Assembly (NCBI GenBank): GCA_963795055.1
Contig: CAWCGJ010000016.1
Span: 155,065 to 219,064 of the forward strand
Direction of reading: 5' to 3'
Length of the DNA stretch: 64,000 bases
Source: JASHPR01 sp963795055
GTDB lineage: Bacteria > Actinomycetota > Actinomycetes > Streptosporangiales > Streptosporangiaceae
Positions 1 to 7,843 of this stretch are shown here, piece by piece. The translations under genes were made by a program, and so were the position numbers. The notes below the pieces were generated by a model. That model made no database searches. It worked only from the letters and a program-made list of their open reading frames with translations, and had not been told where the DNA came from. The first letter of the stretch is position 1. Every line of letters begins with the position of its first letter.

Positions 1-419
1 CTCAGTTCCGCAGCCGCCCGCTTACGGGATTTCTTAGCGGTCTTAAGCTGCGCCTTCATGACCTTGAGGTCGCGATCGTGCCGGCTGAGGTCGTCTTTGG
101 CCGCGCTGATCGCCTTGCTGTGCTCCTTCAAGCTGGCCCGCAGCTGCTTCTCCGTCTGCGCGGCCTGATCAAGAGCGTGCTGGGCACGGTCCAGAGACTG
201 GCCGGCCGGCGTCCCGGTCGCCTTCTTCGTCCGCGAGCTGGCCGCCTTCGTCCGAGAGCTGGCCGTGCCGGTCCGGGCGCTGGCCGTGCGGGTCCGAGAG
301 CTGGTTTTCCTGGCGCGCCCGGATGCGGCCGCACCGCGTGCGGCCTGTGAACCTTTGCCGCGCGCCCGGCTCTTGGCCGCCGTGGGCGGGCTCATGACGT
401 CTTGCAGGCCTGAGGTCAT
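1..419 (-). CDS. Lys/Ala/Ser-rich coiled-coil protein, C-terminus cut by window edge
   Basis: A reading frame on the minus strand opens at the ATG at 419 and stays open to base 1, so the C-terminus lies outside the window. The start is preceded by AGAGAGG at good spacing. The first 75 residues are low complexity (Ser, Arg, Thr, Ala, Lys), with several copies of a short unit like SSRTKAA; the next 65 residues look like a long charged helix or coiled coil rich in Lys, Gln, Asp and Leu. No enzymatic motif is visible. I do not recognise the family. A basic, helical, low-complexity protein could bind nucleic acid or envelope polymers, but that is a guess. A second in-frame ATG at 395 is possible. 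Confidence 0.6.
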   Translation of the reverse strand, partial: MTSGLQDVMSPPTAAKSRARGKGSQAARGAAASGRARKTSSRTRTASARTGTASSRTKAASSRTKKATGTPAGQSLDRAQHALDQAAQTEKQLRASLKEHSKAISAAKDDLSRHDRDLKVMKAQLKTAKKSRKRAAAEL

Positions 420-937
420 CGGAACCCTCTCTATATCTCTATGTCTTCAATATCTTCAATGCTGAAGCCGCCGTCTCCGGCTCCGCGCAAGCGGGCAGGG
501 ACGGCGCATGCTCAGGTAAGCCGACGGCGATCTGCCCCGAGCGGACTTCCCGGCCGGAGCGGCTCCAAACATCGGCAACCGGGCCGTTGGCCCGGCGCCG
601 GTCAGAGCAGCGCCGAGCGTGCCGCCTTCCTGAGAAGGTCCATCTCCGCCGGGCTCCAGGCGCGCCGGCGGATCAAGAGGCGGCCCGGCCTTCGGCTTGG
701 GCGGTCCTGGACAGGCTCCGTGATGCTGCGGCCGCCCATGATGTAGAACTGCCTCCGCTCGAAATGCCTGAGCTTCCTGAACGCCGGCGAGCTTGACGGC
801 ACGGCCGACCTTCTAGGCCGACTGCGGTGACATCCGGCCACCGGCCAGCTACGGGAGCGGGCAGCGCAGGCCATGTTAGGGCCGCGCGCGGCGGGGTAGA
901 GGCGCGAATTCATTCGTTCGAACGAAGGACGGTCGTT
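420..937. other. Gene-poor stretch between divergent genes
   Basis: No convincing gene was found here. Short open frames exist on both strands but none has both a ribosome binding site and a recognisable product. Seen in the sequence: a 7-bp perfect stem with 3-base loop at 579-595 (CCGGGCC/GGCCCGG), another 8-bp stem at about 647-674, and the palindrome annotated separately at 913-926. Because genes on both sides read outward, the stems are unlikely to be terminators for them. Confidence 0.5.
913..926. promoter_or_regulatory. 14-bp perfect palindrome upstream of holin-like gene
   Basis: TTCGTTCGAACGAA is its own reverse complement and sits directly in front of the Shine-Dalgarno sequence of the membrane protein gene starting at 938. 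The position fits an operator overlapping the transcription or translation start. The binding protein is unknown. Confidence 0.4.
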
Positions 938-1357
938 GTGGAACACACTGCCGACACGGCGCGGTTCCCGGGCCAGGACCGCTCCACGGGTGAACTCGTC
1001 AAGCAGCTCTCCGAGCAGGTCACCGTGCTCATCCGCGACGAGCTAAAGCTGGCCCAGCTGGAGATGACCCGCAAGGGCAGGCAGGCCGGCGTGGGCGCCG
1101 GACTGCTGGGCGGCAGCGGCGTGGTGGCCCTGTACGGCGTGGGCTGCCTGATCGCGTGCGCGATCATCGCGATCAGCGGGGTCGTAGCGGCGTGGCTGGC
1201 GGCGCTGATCGTGGGGGCGGCGCTGCTGGCCGTCGCCGCGACAGCGGCCCTTATCGGGCGCAGGCGCCTGCAGGCGGCCACGCCCCCGGTCCCCGAGCAG
1301 ACCGTGGACAGTGTAAAGACCGATGTTGAAGAGATCAAGGAAAGGGCGCGGCGATGA
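938..1357 (+). CDS. Phage holin family / DUF1469-like membrane protein
   Basis: 139-residue protein starting at a GTG with AAGGA eight bases upstream; an upstream in-frame start at 827 lacks such a site. An amphipathic N-terminal helix (about residues 17-45, LVKQLSEQVTVLIRDELKLA) is followed by two hydrophobic segments at about 54-80 and 83-106 and a charged tail. This is the pattern of the actinobacterial holin-superfamily III / DUF1469 proteins, small inner-membrane proteins of unknown role that are usually not phage genes. It overlaps the next gene by four bases (ATGA), and the DUF3618 neighbour is the usual partner, so the pair is one operon. Confidence 0.8.
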   Translation: MEHTADTARFPGQDRSTGELVKQLSEQVTVLIRDELKLAQLEMTRKGRQAGVGAGLLGGSGVVALYGVGCLIACAIIAISGVVAAWLAALIVGAALLAVAATAALIGRRRLQAATPPVPEQTVDSVKTDVEEIKERARR

Positions 1358-1932
1358 CCAGCAACGGACCGGCACAAAGGCCCGTGGAACGGCGATCCGC
1401 CGGCTCGCAGACGTCCGCCCGCACCGGCCGGGTACCAGGAAGGCCGCCGGATGACAAAACGCCGCAGGCTCCCGCAGCTCAGGACACACCGAGTGCGCCA
1501 CCTGATGACGTTCAGGAGCTCCAGCAGGAGATCGAGCAGACCCGTGAGCAGCTCGGCGAGACGGTCGAGCAGCTGGTCGCCAAGGCGGACGTGAAAGCGA
1601 GGGCGCAAGACAAGGCAGCCAAGCTGGCGAACCGGGTGAAGGGGCAGGCGGGCCAGACCCGGGCGCAGGCCGCCGCCCGTGCCGGCAGCGCTCGCGATCA
1701 GGCGACCAGCAGTGCTGCGGCTGCGGGCCAGAGGGCGGTGTACCTGGGCGCCACGGCCAAGGACCAGGTGACGGCGGCGGGCGAGTCCGTGTGGCAGGCC
1801 ACGCCCGAACCGGCCCGGCAGGCCGTCGCGAAGGGAGCCGCCACCGCCCGGCAGCACCGCGTGCCGCTCGCGGTGGCCGCGGGCGTGCTCATCGCTGGGC
1901 TCCTGATCGTCAGGTGGTGGAGGAAGCGATGA
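1354..1932 (+). CDS. DUF3618 domain-containing membrane-anchored protein
   Basis: 192 residues. Residues 1-50 are disordered; residues about 53-95 carry the DUF3618 helix (VQELQQEIEQTREQLGETVE followed by a basic stretch); an Ala/Gln/Arg-rich helical region follows; residues about 170-187 form one transmembrane segment ending in WWRKR. The family has no known biochemical role. In actinomycetes it is found with the holin-like protein upstream and a DUF4235 protein downstream, which is exactly the order here except that the third gene is broken. Start overlaps the preceding stop (ATGA). Confidence 0.8.
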   Translation: MTSNGPAQRPVERRSAGSQTSARTGRVPGRPPDDKTPQAPAAQDTPSAPPDDVQELQQEIEQTREQLGETVEQLVAKADVKARAQDKAAKLANRVKGQAGQTRAQAAARAGSARDQATSSAAAAGQRAVYLGATAKDQVTAAGESVWQATPEPARQAVAKGAATARQHRVPLAVAAGVLIAGLLIVRWWRKR

Positions 1933-2080
1933 TCAAGCTGTTGTACAAGCGGTGGTCAGGGCCGCTGTGGACCGGGGCGTAGCCGAGAGCACCCGCAAAC
2001 TCGCCGGCATCTGGCCTGGCGACGAGGACCGCCCGCCGAGCGTTCCGTGGCCAGCCGATGGCTGTCCCCGGGTAGACCGA
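1929..2080 (+). pseudogene. DUF4235 remnant with internal deletion
   Basis: The ATG at 1929 overlaps the DUF3618 stop and encodes MIKLLYK, the typical opening of DUF4235 membrane proteins, but the frame ends after 17 codons at 1979-1981. In the frame two bases over, from about 1950, the sequence reads VVRAAVDRGVAESTRKLAGI, followed by WPGDED, which matches the usual DUF4235 C-terminus (AAVDRGG...KLTGxWPG). The roughly 50-60 middle residues holding the membrane segments are absent. I infer a frame-disrupting internal deletion near 1945-1952 that left both ends. What is seen: the two fragments; what is inferred: the family and the deletion. Confidence 0.6.
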
Positions 2081-2117
2081 CAAGCTTCCCGGCCGCTAAC
2101 GACGGTGCTGGCGGGGC

Positions 2118-2441
2118 TCAGCGGCCGAGCGCGCGAGCCAGCTGGGCCTTGTTCATCGACGAGCGGCCCTGCACCCGGCGGCGCCGCGCCTCGGCGTACA
2201 GCTGGGCATAGGTCGGGCCGCCCGAACCGCGATGCGAGCGCAGCCCGCCCCGCCGGGACGACGACATGTCCTCGGTGGACGTCCGGCTCGCGCTGCGGGC
2301 CTCCCCGGACCGGGCGCGCTCCTTGTTCACCGTGCGCGCCGCTATCTCTTCCGCCCGGCCCGCTGGCTCACCGCGCTGCTTCGCGCTGTCCTTGATGTGC
2401 TCGTACTGCCGCTCACGCTTCGGGCTGGATCCGCGCGGCAT
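2118..2441 (-). CDS. Small basic protein of the actinobacterial 'plasmid stabilization protein' family
   Basis: 107 residues. It opens MPRGSSPKRERQYEHIKDSA, has the block ARTVNKERARSGE, and ends with a short SAP/Rho-N-like helix pair (TYAQLYAEAR...GRSSMNKAQLARALGR). Proteins with this exact layout are widespread in chromosomes of actinomycetes, annotated as plasmid stabilization proteins without experimental basis; a nucleic-acid-binding role is plausible from the basic, SAP-like end. ATG at 2441 is chosen because GGGAGG lies eight bases upstream; the GTG at 2450 would overlap that site. Confidence 0.75.
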   Translation of the reverse strand: MPRGSSPKRERQYEHIKDSAKQRGEPAGRAEEIAARTVNKERARSGEARSASRTSTEDMSSSRRGGLRSHRGSGGPTYAQLYAEARRRRVQGRSSMNKAQLARALGR

Positions 2442-2981
2442 ATCAGCCACCTCCCGTTAACCTTCTTCCTTCTGTGGGCCGCTCTCTACCCTGTCGGGGG
2501 TGGCCCATGCGGGGTTCGCCACCCGAGTCAGCCGTGACCATCAGGTCCCTCATGTACGTGCTGACGGCCGGCGTGATCTTGGCGACCGCCAGCCGGTCGG
2601 CTGAGCCGGTGGCAGCCGCTGTGGCGGCTGTCACGAGCGCCGAACAGTGCGATGCGACCGGGTGGCGCACAGAAGCAACGGCGGTTAAAGGCACAATTGG
2701 TGTCACCTCTCTGGGAAGGGAGGCGGCGAGGGCCCGGCCAGATGTGGCGACTAGCGCCGGGCCTTCGCGCTGTCCTTGAGGAATAACCAAGGAGCGGGAT
2801 CGCGCCGGTTTATCCCGGCGCGTGGCCGGTCATCGCGGAGCGGCCGGCCTCGTGCGTCCGCCGAGGATCATCAGGCCCGTGCCAGGTGCTGCGGGCTGCC
2901 GTCCGGCGCGGGAGGACCGCCCCGAATCCGGCAGCTTGAACGGCGCGCAATTGATCAGATAATTGCCACCCACGGCAGCGG
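2442..2981. other. Stretch with no supportable gene
   Basis: About 540 bases between the 5' end of the small basic protein gene and the 3' end of the MerB-like gene. Open frames occur on both strands (for example 2474-2779 plus and 2443-2790 minus) but they are reciprocal shadows, lack clear ribosome binding sites and show no family features. I see no repeat or RNA gene. Confidence 0.4.
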
Positions 2982-3701
2982 TCAGGGGAGCTGCCAGAAG
3001 CCACCCGTGAGCCCGGCCTGCGTGAGCAGGCGCTGGGCCGCGGCGGCCGTCCGCGGAGACCAGTCAGGATCCAGCCGGTCGCCGTACCACGGCTGGGCCA
3101 GCCGCCACATGGTGACCGCCGATATGACCCGGCCGTCCGGTCGCGGCGCGGCGGGCGTATCCCCCTTCTGCGGCCAGTTTTCGACGTGGGACCCGTCGCA
3201 GAACAGCCGGATGTTGGCGCACGTGCTGACCACATCGTCCCACCAGCGGCTGGCCGGGCACGGGATGCGCACGACCAGGCCCGGCTCGGGGGGCTGCGCC
3301 GGGCCGGCGCGCACCGTCAGGTCGCGGCGGCACCCGGGGCAGTGCGTGCGGATCACCACCGGCTCGCCCAGCGCGGCGCCGATGCCGAACGAGTCCCAGG
3401 CGCACCCACCCCACCACATGCGGTCCCCCGCGTAGCCGGCCGGACCCCGGCCCTCGGCGCTGACCACGAAGCCCATCGGGGCGGCCGAGAAGGGATGGGC
3501 CATCCGCACCGCGTCACCGGCCGGGGTCAGCACGATCGCATGGGCCTCATGGAGGTGCCGCAACGCGGCCCGTACCGCGGTCTCGGCGAGGCCGGCCTGC
3601 GCGGCCAGTTCGGCCACGGACGGCGGCCTGCCCTGGCCGGCGAACCCGCGGTAGATGGCCAGGCGCACGGCCCGGTCCGGATCCGCCAGGGTCCCGGTCA
3701 T
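2982..3701 (-). CDS. Alkylmercury lyase (MerB) family protein
   Basis: 239 residues. An N-terminal winged-helix-like region (about 10-65) is followed by the MerB core. Cys100 and Asp103 in WWGGCAWDSFG and Cys161 in SRWWDDVVSTCANI occupy the places of the catalytic Cys96, Asp99 and Cys159 of R773 MerB, so the residues for protonolysis of the carbon-mercury bond are present. An extra CPGC pair (121/124) could bind metal. Known role of the family: release of Hg(II) from organomercurials; some actinobacterial relatives have no proven activity. The start overlaps the stop of the TetR gene upstream (ATGA), so the two are co-transcribed. No merA, merR or merT is in the window, so substrate remains open. 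Confidence 0.75.
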   Translation of the reverse strand: MTGTLADPDRAVRLAIYRGFAGQGRPPSVAELAAQAGLAETAVRAALRHLHEAHAIVLTPAGDAVRMAHPFSAAPMGFVVSAEGRGPAGYAGDRMWWGGCAWDSFGIGAALGEPVVIRTHCPGCRRDLTVRAGPAQPPEPGLVVRIPCPASRWWDDVVSTCANIRLFCDGSHVENWPQKGDTPAAPRPDGRVISAVTMWRLAQPWYGDRLDPDWSPRTAAAAQRLLTQAGLTGGFWQLP

Positions 3702-4324
3702 GGCCGGGCCGCCGAGGCGAGGAGGGCCTCCGCGGCCCGACGGCCGCGCCGCATGATCCGCTGGCGGCTGGCCCGGTCGGGGGCGAGCGCGGCCTGGACG
3801 GCGGCGCCGTCGATGATGAGCGCCACGGCCGCGCCGAGCTCCTCCGGCTCGGCCAGCCCGGCCTGCGCGGCCAGCCCGGCCAGCGACCTGGCCACCTCCT
3901 GCTTGTGCCGCCAGGCGATCGCCCCGGCCCGGTCGCCGGTTCCCGGCGCGCCCAGCGCGGCGTCGACGAACGGGCAGCCGCGGAACGGCTCGTTTCCCGC
4001 GGCCGACTCGAGTTGGTCGAACGCGGCCAAGATCCGCCCGGCCGGGTCGTCGGCCGTGGCTCCCGCCCGGCCGGAGCGAGCGGCCTGCCCGTAACCCGCG
4101 TCCCCGCCATGGCCGACGAGCCAGCGCAGGTGCCGCGGATGATGATGTTCGAGGGCGGCCGCCATCAGGTCGTCCCGGCTCGCGAAGTGACGGTAAGCCG
4201 ACATCTTCCCGGCCCCGGCCGCCGCCGCGGCGGCGTCCATCGACACCGCGCGAGGGCCGGACCGCACCAGCAATCCCTCGGCCGCCGCGATCAGCCGCTC
4301 TCGCGCGTCATGGATCCCGGTCAC
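3698..4324 (-). CDS. TetR family transcriptional regulator
   Basis: 208 residues starting at GTG 4324. Residues about 10-55 form the TetR helix-turn-helix (ARERLIAAAEGLLVRSG...KMSAYRHFASRDDLM); the rest is an Ala-rich ligand/dimer domain containing CPF near residue 117, a Cys found in several TetR regulators. It is the first gene of an operon with the MerB-like gene, with which it overlaps by four bases. The strong inverted repeat just upstream (4330-4353) is the expected autoregulatory operator. The inducer is unknown; an organomercurial or other thiol-reactive compound is an inference from the partner gene. Confidence 0.85.
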   Translation of the reverse strand: MTGIHDARERLIAAAEGLLVRSGPRAVSMDAAAAAAGAGKMSAYRHFASRDDLMAAALEHHHPRHLRWLVGHGGDAGYGQAARSGRAGATADDPAGRILAAFDQLESAAGNEPFRGCPFVDAALGAPGTGDRAGAIAWRHKQEVARSLAGLAAQAGLAEPEELGAAVALIIDGAAVQAALAPDRASRQRIMRRGRRAAEALLASAARP

Positions 4325-4329
4325 ATGCC

Positions 4330-4353
4330 AAACGATACAGAGAAGTATTGTTT
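4330..4353. promoter_or_regulatory. Likely TetR operator: AAACGATAC-N6-GTATTGTTT
   Basis: Two 9-base arms, AAACGATAC and GTATTGTTT, match as an inverted repeat in 8 of 9 positions and are separated by six bases. The site lies six bases upstream of the TetR start and is strikingly AT-rich for this genome. Size and position suit a TetR dimer site that represses the regulator and the MerB-like gene. Confidence 0.65.
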
Positions 4354-4461
4354 TCGGCTACCACGCCTCCCGCGTGGCGCCGGGCATCACCGGCTGCGGG
4401 CCCGTTACGGTAATTCGCGATGGCTCTTGGCCGGCCGCCAGCCCACGAGGAGGACAGCCAG

Positions 4462-5309
4462 GTGCGGAGCAAGCGGTACGGCCCCGACGTGCTCGCGGAG
4501 GGCAGGCGGCGTCCGGGACAGGGCCCGATTCCGCAGGTGGCGGCCGAACGCGGGCTGGTGGTCGAGGACGCGGCCGGCGAGTTCTGCGGCGCGGTGGTCT
4601 GGTGTGAGAAGGACGCCGTGACGCTGGAAGACGGCCGCGGGTGGCGGCGGGTCTTCCCGCTCCGCCCGGGCGCCTTCCGCCTGGAGGGCAAGCCGGTGAT
4701 GCTGGTCCGCCCGGCGCGGCCGGCGGGCCCGGACGTGCCCGGCCCGGGCGCCGGGGCGGTGGGACGGACCGCGTCGGGATCGATCGCGGCCCCGCCGAGC
4801 CGGGCCAAGGTCGCGCGGGCAAGCCGGATCTACGTGGAGGGCCGGCACGACGCCGAGCTCGTGGAGAAGATCTGGGGCGACGACCTGCGCGATGTCGGCG
4901 TCGTCGTGGAGTACCTCGAGGGCATCGACGACCTGCCCGCGATCGTCGCCGGCTTCTCTCCGGGCCCGCGCGCAGGCTCGGCGTCCTGGTCGATCACCTG
5001 GTGGACGGGTCGAAGGAGACCAAGATCGCCGCGCAGGTGCGGTCACCGCACGTGCTGATCGTCGGGCACCCGTTCATCGACGTCTGGGCGGCGGTCAAGC
5101 CGTCCGTGCTCGGCATCCCCGGCTGGCCCCGGGTGCCGCACGGCCGGCCGTGGAAGGAAGGCGTGCTGGCCGCCATCGGGTGGGCGCCCGACACCGCGGC
5201 CGCCTGGCAGCGCATCCTGCGCTCGGTGACCTCCTTCACGGACCTGGAGCCCGAATTCCTCGGCCGGGTTGAGGAACTGATCGACTTCGTGACGTCCTCC
5301 CCGCCGTGA
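4462..5309 (+). pseudogene. DUF3097 family protein, interrupted by a single-base frameshift
   Basis: Start GTG at 4462 has GAGGAGGA about eight bases upstream. Frame 1 encodes the N-terminal two thirds (RSKRYGPDVLAEG..., RIYVEGRHDAELVEKIWGDD, EYLEGIDDLPAIV) and the next frame resumes at about 4975 with LGVLVDHLVDGSKETKIA and runs to the stop at 5307-5309 (PHVLIVGHPFIDVWAAVKP, WKEGVLAAIGW). Together they give the full length of DUF3097, a conserved actinobacterial family of unknown function. The total is one base short of a whole number of codons, so one base is missing in the run GGGCCCGCGCGCAGG (about 4962-4976). Either a young frameshift mutation or a sequencing or assembly indel; I favour the latter since nothing else is damaged. 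Confidence 0.8.
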
Positions 5310-5373
5310 ACGCGCCGCACCGCCCGCCGGGATAGGCGCTCGCCCTCGCCAGCCAGAGGAGCCTCCGCCGACG

Positions 5374-6777
5374 CTAGGCGCCGGGCAGGGCCAGGGCCAG
5401 GCGGCGGACGCCCTCGTGCAGGTCCTCGGCGCGGGCCGCGGCGGCGAAGCTGAGCCGGATGAACGACCCGGGCGGTTCGGCGGGATGGAAGTTGCGGCCC
5501 GGGCTGATCACGGTTCCGTGCCGGCTGGCCCGGCTCGCGAGCTGGTCCTCGGCGACGTCGCCGGGCAGGCGCACCCACAACGTCGCGCCGCCCCGGGGCA
5601 GCACCGGGATCGTGAACTGTGGGATGCGCTGTCGCAGGGCCAGCGTGAGCGCCGCCCGCCGGGCGGTAAGGGCCCGGGCCAGGTTCGCCACGTGCCGGGG
5701 CCACGCGGGCGAGCTGACCAGTTCCAGGGCGGTCTCCTGCAGCGGCCGGCTGACGAAGAAGTCGTCGACCACCCGGACGGCGCGCAGCCGCTCGGCGACC
5801 GGGCCGCGGGCGATGAGCGCGCCCACGCGCAGCGACGGCGACGCCGGCTTGGTCAGCGACGTGAGGTGAACCACCCGGCCGTCCCGGTCCTGGGTGAGGA
5901 GCGGCGGCGGCGCGGGCCGCTCGTGGGCCAGCCAGCGCCCGTAGTCGTCCTCGACCACGAAGGCCCCGGCCGCGGCGGCCGCGGCCAGGACCTGGGCGCG
6001 CCGCTCGGCGGACAGGACCACGCCGGTCGGGTTCTGGAAGGCCGGCTGGCAGTAGACCGCCCGGGCACCGGTCGCCGCGAAGGCCTGGGCCAGGGCGTCG
6101 GGCCTGATCCCGTCCCCGTCCACGGGCACCGGGACGGTCCGGATACCCGCGGCCGCGGCGACCGCGAGCGCTCCCGGGTAGGTGGGCGATTCCACGAGCA
6201 GCACGCCCCCGGGAGGGAGCAGGGCCCGGAACGCCGCGGTCAGGGCCCCCTGCGCGCCGGGAGTGACGATCACGTCGGCCGCGTCGACCTGGCCGCCCAG
6301 GCTGCGCGCGAACCAGGCTCGCAGCCCGTCGAGGCCCGCGACCGGGGGCCGCTGCCAGGCGTCCGGCCGCCGCCCGGCCCGGGCCATGGCGGCGGCCAGA
6401 GCCCGGATCGGGAGCAGGGAGGGATGCGGGTACCCGCTCGCCAGCGGGATGTCCTCGCTCGGCGGCTCCTCCAGCGAGACCAGAACGCCGCGGGCGCTGG
6501 TGCGCCGCTCCCCGAGGGCCAGCGTCTGCCAGCCGAAGTCGTCCGCCTGCCGGTCGCCGCGGGCCGGCCGGTCGGCGACGAAGCTGCCCTCGCCCGGCCG
6601 GGTGATCACGACCCCCTCGGAGACGAGGATGGCCAGCGCCCGGGACACGGTCACCGGGCTGACGCCGAGCCTGCGCACAAGCTCCCGCGTCGAGGGCAGC
6701 CGGGCGCCGGGCGGGCGGTCGGCCGCCTCGGCCCGGATGGCACCCGCCACCCTGGCGATGCTGCTATCGGACGGCAT
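5374..6777 (-). CDS. MocR/PdxR-type GntR regulator with aminotransferase-like domain
   Basis: 467 residues. Residues 5-70 are a GntR winged helix (LPSTRELVRRLGVSPVTVSR); residues about 95-467 are a fold-type I aminotransferase domain with NPTG at 249-252, EDDYG at 276-280 and the PLP lysine Lys310 in HLTSLTKPASPS. MocR proteins use the PLP domain to sense PLP or an amino compound and activate or repress a neighbouring gene. It is divergent from an EamA exporter at 7016, the likely target. The upstream leader carries a 15-bp inverted repeat and a long GC-rich hexamer tract, both listed separately. Confidence 0.85.
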   Translation of the reverse strand: MPSDSSIARVAGAIRAEAADRPPGARLPSTRELVRRLGVSPVTVSRALAILVSEGVVITRPGEGSFVADRPARGDRQADDFGWQTLALGERRTSARGVLVSLEEPPSEDIPLASGYPHPSLLPIRALAAAMARAGRRPDAWQRPPVAGLDGLRAWFARSLGGQVDAADVIVTPGAQGALTAAFRALLPPGGVLLVESPTYPGALAVAAAAGIRTVPVPVDGDGIRPDALAQAFAATGARAVYCQPAFQNPTGVVLSAERRAQVLAAAAAAGAFVVEDDYGRWLAHERPAPPPLLTQDRDGRVVHLTSLTKPASPSLRVGALIARGPVAERLRAVRVVDDFFVSRPLQETALELVSSPAWPRHVANLARALTARRAALTLALRQRIPQFTIPVLPRGGATLWVRLPGDVAEDQLASRASRHGTVISPGRNFHPAEPPGSFIRLSFAAAARAEDLHEGVRRLALALPGA

Positions 6778-6785
6778 GCGCCACC

Positions 6786-6887
6786 CCGAAGCCCACGCCT
6801 ATGCCCGCGCCCGCTTCCGTGCCCACACCCGTGCCAACGTCCGCGCCCGCTCTCGCGCCCGCGCCCATGCCGACGTCTACGCCCGCG
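6786..6887. repeat. Degenerate hexanucleotide tract (GCCCGY-like) in the mocR leader
   Basis: About 100 bases of imperfect tandem hexamers (GCCCGC, GCCCAC, GTCCGC, GCCAAC and similar) lie between the MocR start codon and the promoter/operator region. Translated on either strand the tract gives alternating Pro-x or Gly-x dipeptides, which is the signature of a hexamer repeat and not of a gene. It would form a long leader on the mocR transcript and could vary in length between strains. Confidence 0.5.
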
Positions 6888-6888
6888 G

Positions 6889-6927
6889 TACTGCTATCCT
6901 TATACATGAGAGATAAGAGTAGCGGTA
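6889..6927. promoter_or_regulatory. Inverted-repeat operator between mocR-type gene and EamA exporter
   Basis: TACTGCTATCCTTAT (6889-6903) and ATAAGAGTAGCGGTA (6913-6927) are inverted copies matching at 12 of 15 positions, with nine bases between them. The block is AT-rich and lies in the divergent intergenic region, the expected place for MocR binding and for both promoters. Confidence 0.6.
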
Positions 6928-7015
6928 TCGTCAGTTTCGGGGTACCGCAGCCGGCCCCGGCACACGCCGGGCCGGCGCGTCTCGTCCCGGCTGCGGCGCT
7001 CGCCGGGAGCAGGTG

Positions 7016-7843
7016 ATGCCGACCGCCGCGCTGGTGCTGGCCCTGATGTCCGCGGTGTCGAGTGCCGTGTGGAACCTGATGGTCAAGCAGGCGGCCGATA
7101 CCCAGGCGGCCACGGCCGTCGCGATCGTCCTCGGCGTGATCGTGTTCGCCCCGTCGCTGGCCTTCGGCCACGTGCCGGCGGCGGCCTGGCCGTTCATCGC
7201 CGTGTCCGCGGTACTGCAGCTCAGCTACTTCGCGCTGCTCGCCGCGGCCTACCGCCGGGCCGAGCTGAGCCTGGTCTTCCCCCTGGCCCGCGGCCTGGCG
7301 CCGGTGCTCGTGCTGCTGATCGGGCTGCTGGCGCTGCACGTGCGGGCCAGCGCCGGAGAGCTCGCCGGGGTGGTCCTCGTGGCGGTCGGGGCGGTCGCGG
7401 TGCGCGGGATCCGCGTGACGGGCGGGCTCGCGGATACCGGCATGGCCGTGGCGATCGCGGTCTGTATCGCCTGCTACACCCTGATCGACAAGCACGGGGT
7501 GAGCCTGGCCAGCCCGGTCGCCTACCTGGAGGTGGTCATGGCGCTGCTCGCGGTGCCGTACCTCGTGCTGGTGGCCAGGGCCCGGGGCCTGCCGCCGCTG
7601 CGCCGCGAACTTCGCCCGCGGACCGCCGTCATCGGCATCGGCATCATCGGCGGCTACGCCCTCGCGCTGCAGGGCTTGCGGCTCGCGGCCGCCGCGCCGG
7701 TGGCCGCGGTGCGGGAGTCCAGCGTGGTCATGGGCACCGCCCTGGCCGCGGTCGTGCTGCGCGAGCGCGTGGGCCCGGCCCGGTTCTGCGGGGCCTGCCT
7801 GGTCGCCGCGGGCGTCGCCGTGCTGGCCTTCGCCGCCGGCTAG
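7016..7843 (+). CDS. EamA/DMT family transporter
   Basis: 275 residues with about ten hydrophobic segments in two five-helix halves (roughly 1-135 and 140-275), the fold of drug/metabolite exporters such as EamA and YdcZ. Motifs include NLMVKQAAD near the start and ESSVVMGTALAAVVLRERVG in the second half, typical of the C-terminal EamA repeat. ATG at 7016 is preferred because GGGAG lies six bases upstream; the GTG at 7013 is too close. The gene is divergent from the MocR regulator, and such pairs usually export an amino acid or amine sensed by the regulator. Its 3' end overlaps the 3' end of nadC by four bases on the opposite strand. Confidence 0.85.
   Translation: MPTAALVLALMSAVSSAVWNLMVKQAADTQAATAVAIVLGVIVFAPSLAFGHVPAAAWPFIAVSAVLQLSYFALLAAAYRRAELSLVFPLARGLAPVLVLLIGLLALHVRASAGELAGVVLVAVGAVAVRGIRVTGGLADTGMAVAIAVCIACYTLIDKHGVSLASPVAYLEVVMALLAVPYLVLVARARGLPPLRRELRPRTAVIGIGIIGGYALALQGLRLAAAAPVAAVRESSVVMGTALAAVVLRERVGPARFCGACLVAAGVAVLAFAAG

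Noticed and set aside
587..796. Short frame ending VLDRLRDAAAAHDVELPP and similar, in the first gene-poor stretch
   Set aside because: Looks somewhat protein-like but starts at a TTG inside a hairpin without ribosome binding site; could be a remnant, not supportable as a gene.
2474..2779. Frame with a hydrophobic segment between the small basic protein and the MerB-like gene
   Set aside because: No ribosome binding site, no family, and an equally long frame exists on the opposite strand.
5416..6909. Open frame of about 500 codons opposite the MocR gene
   Set aside because: Shadow of the MocR coding frame; composition dominated by Gly, Arg and Pro, no ribosome binding site.
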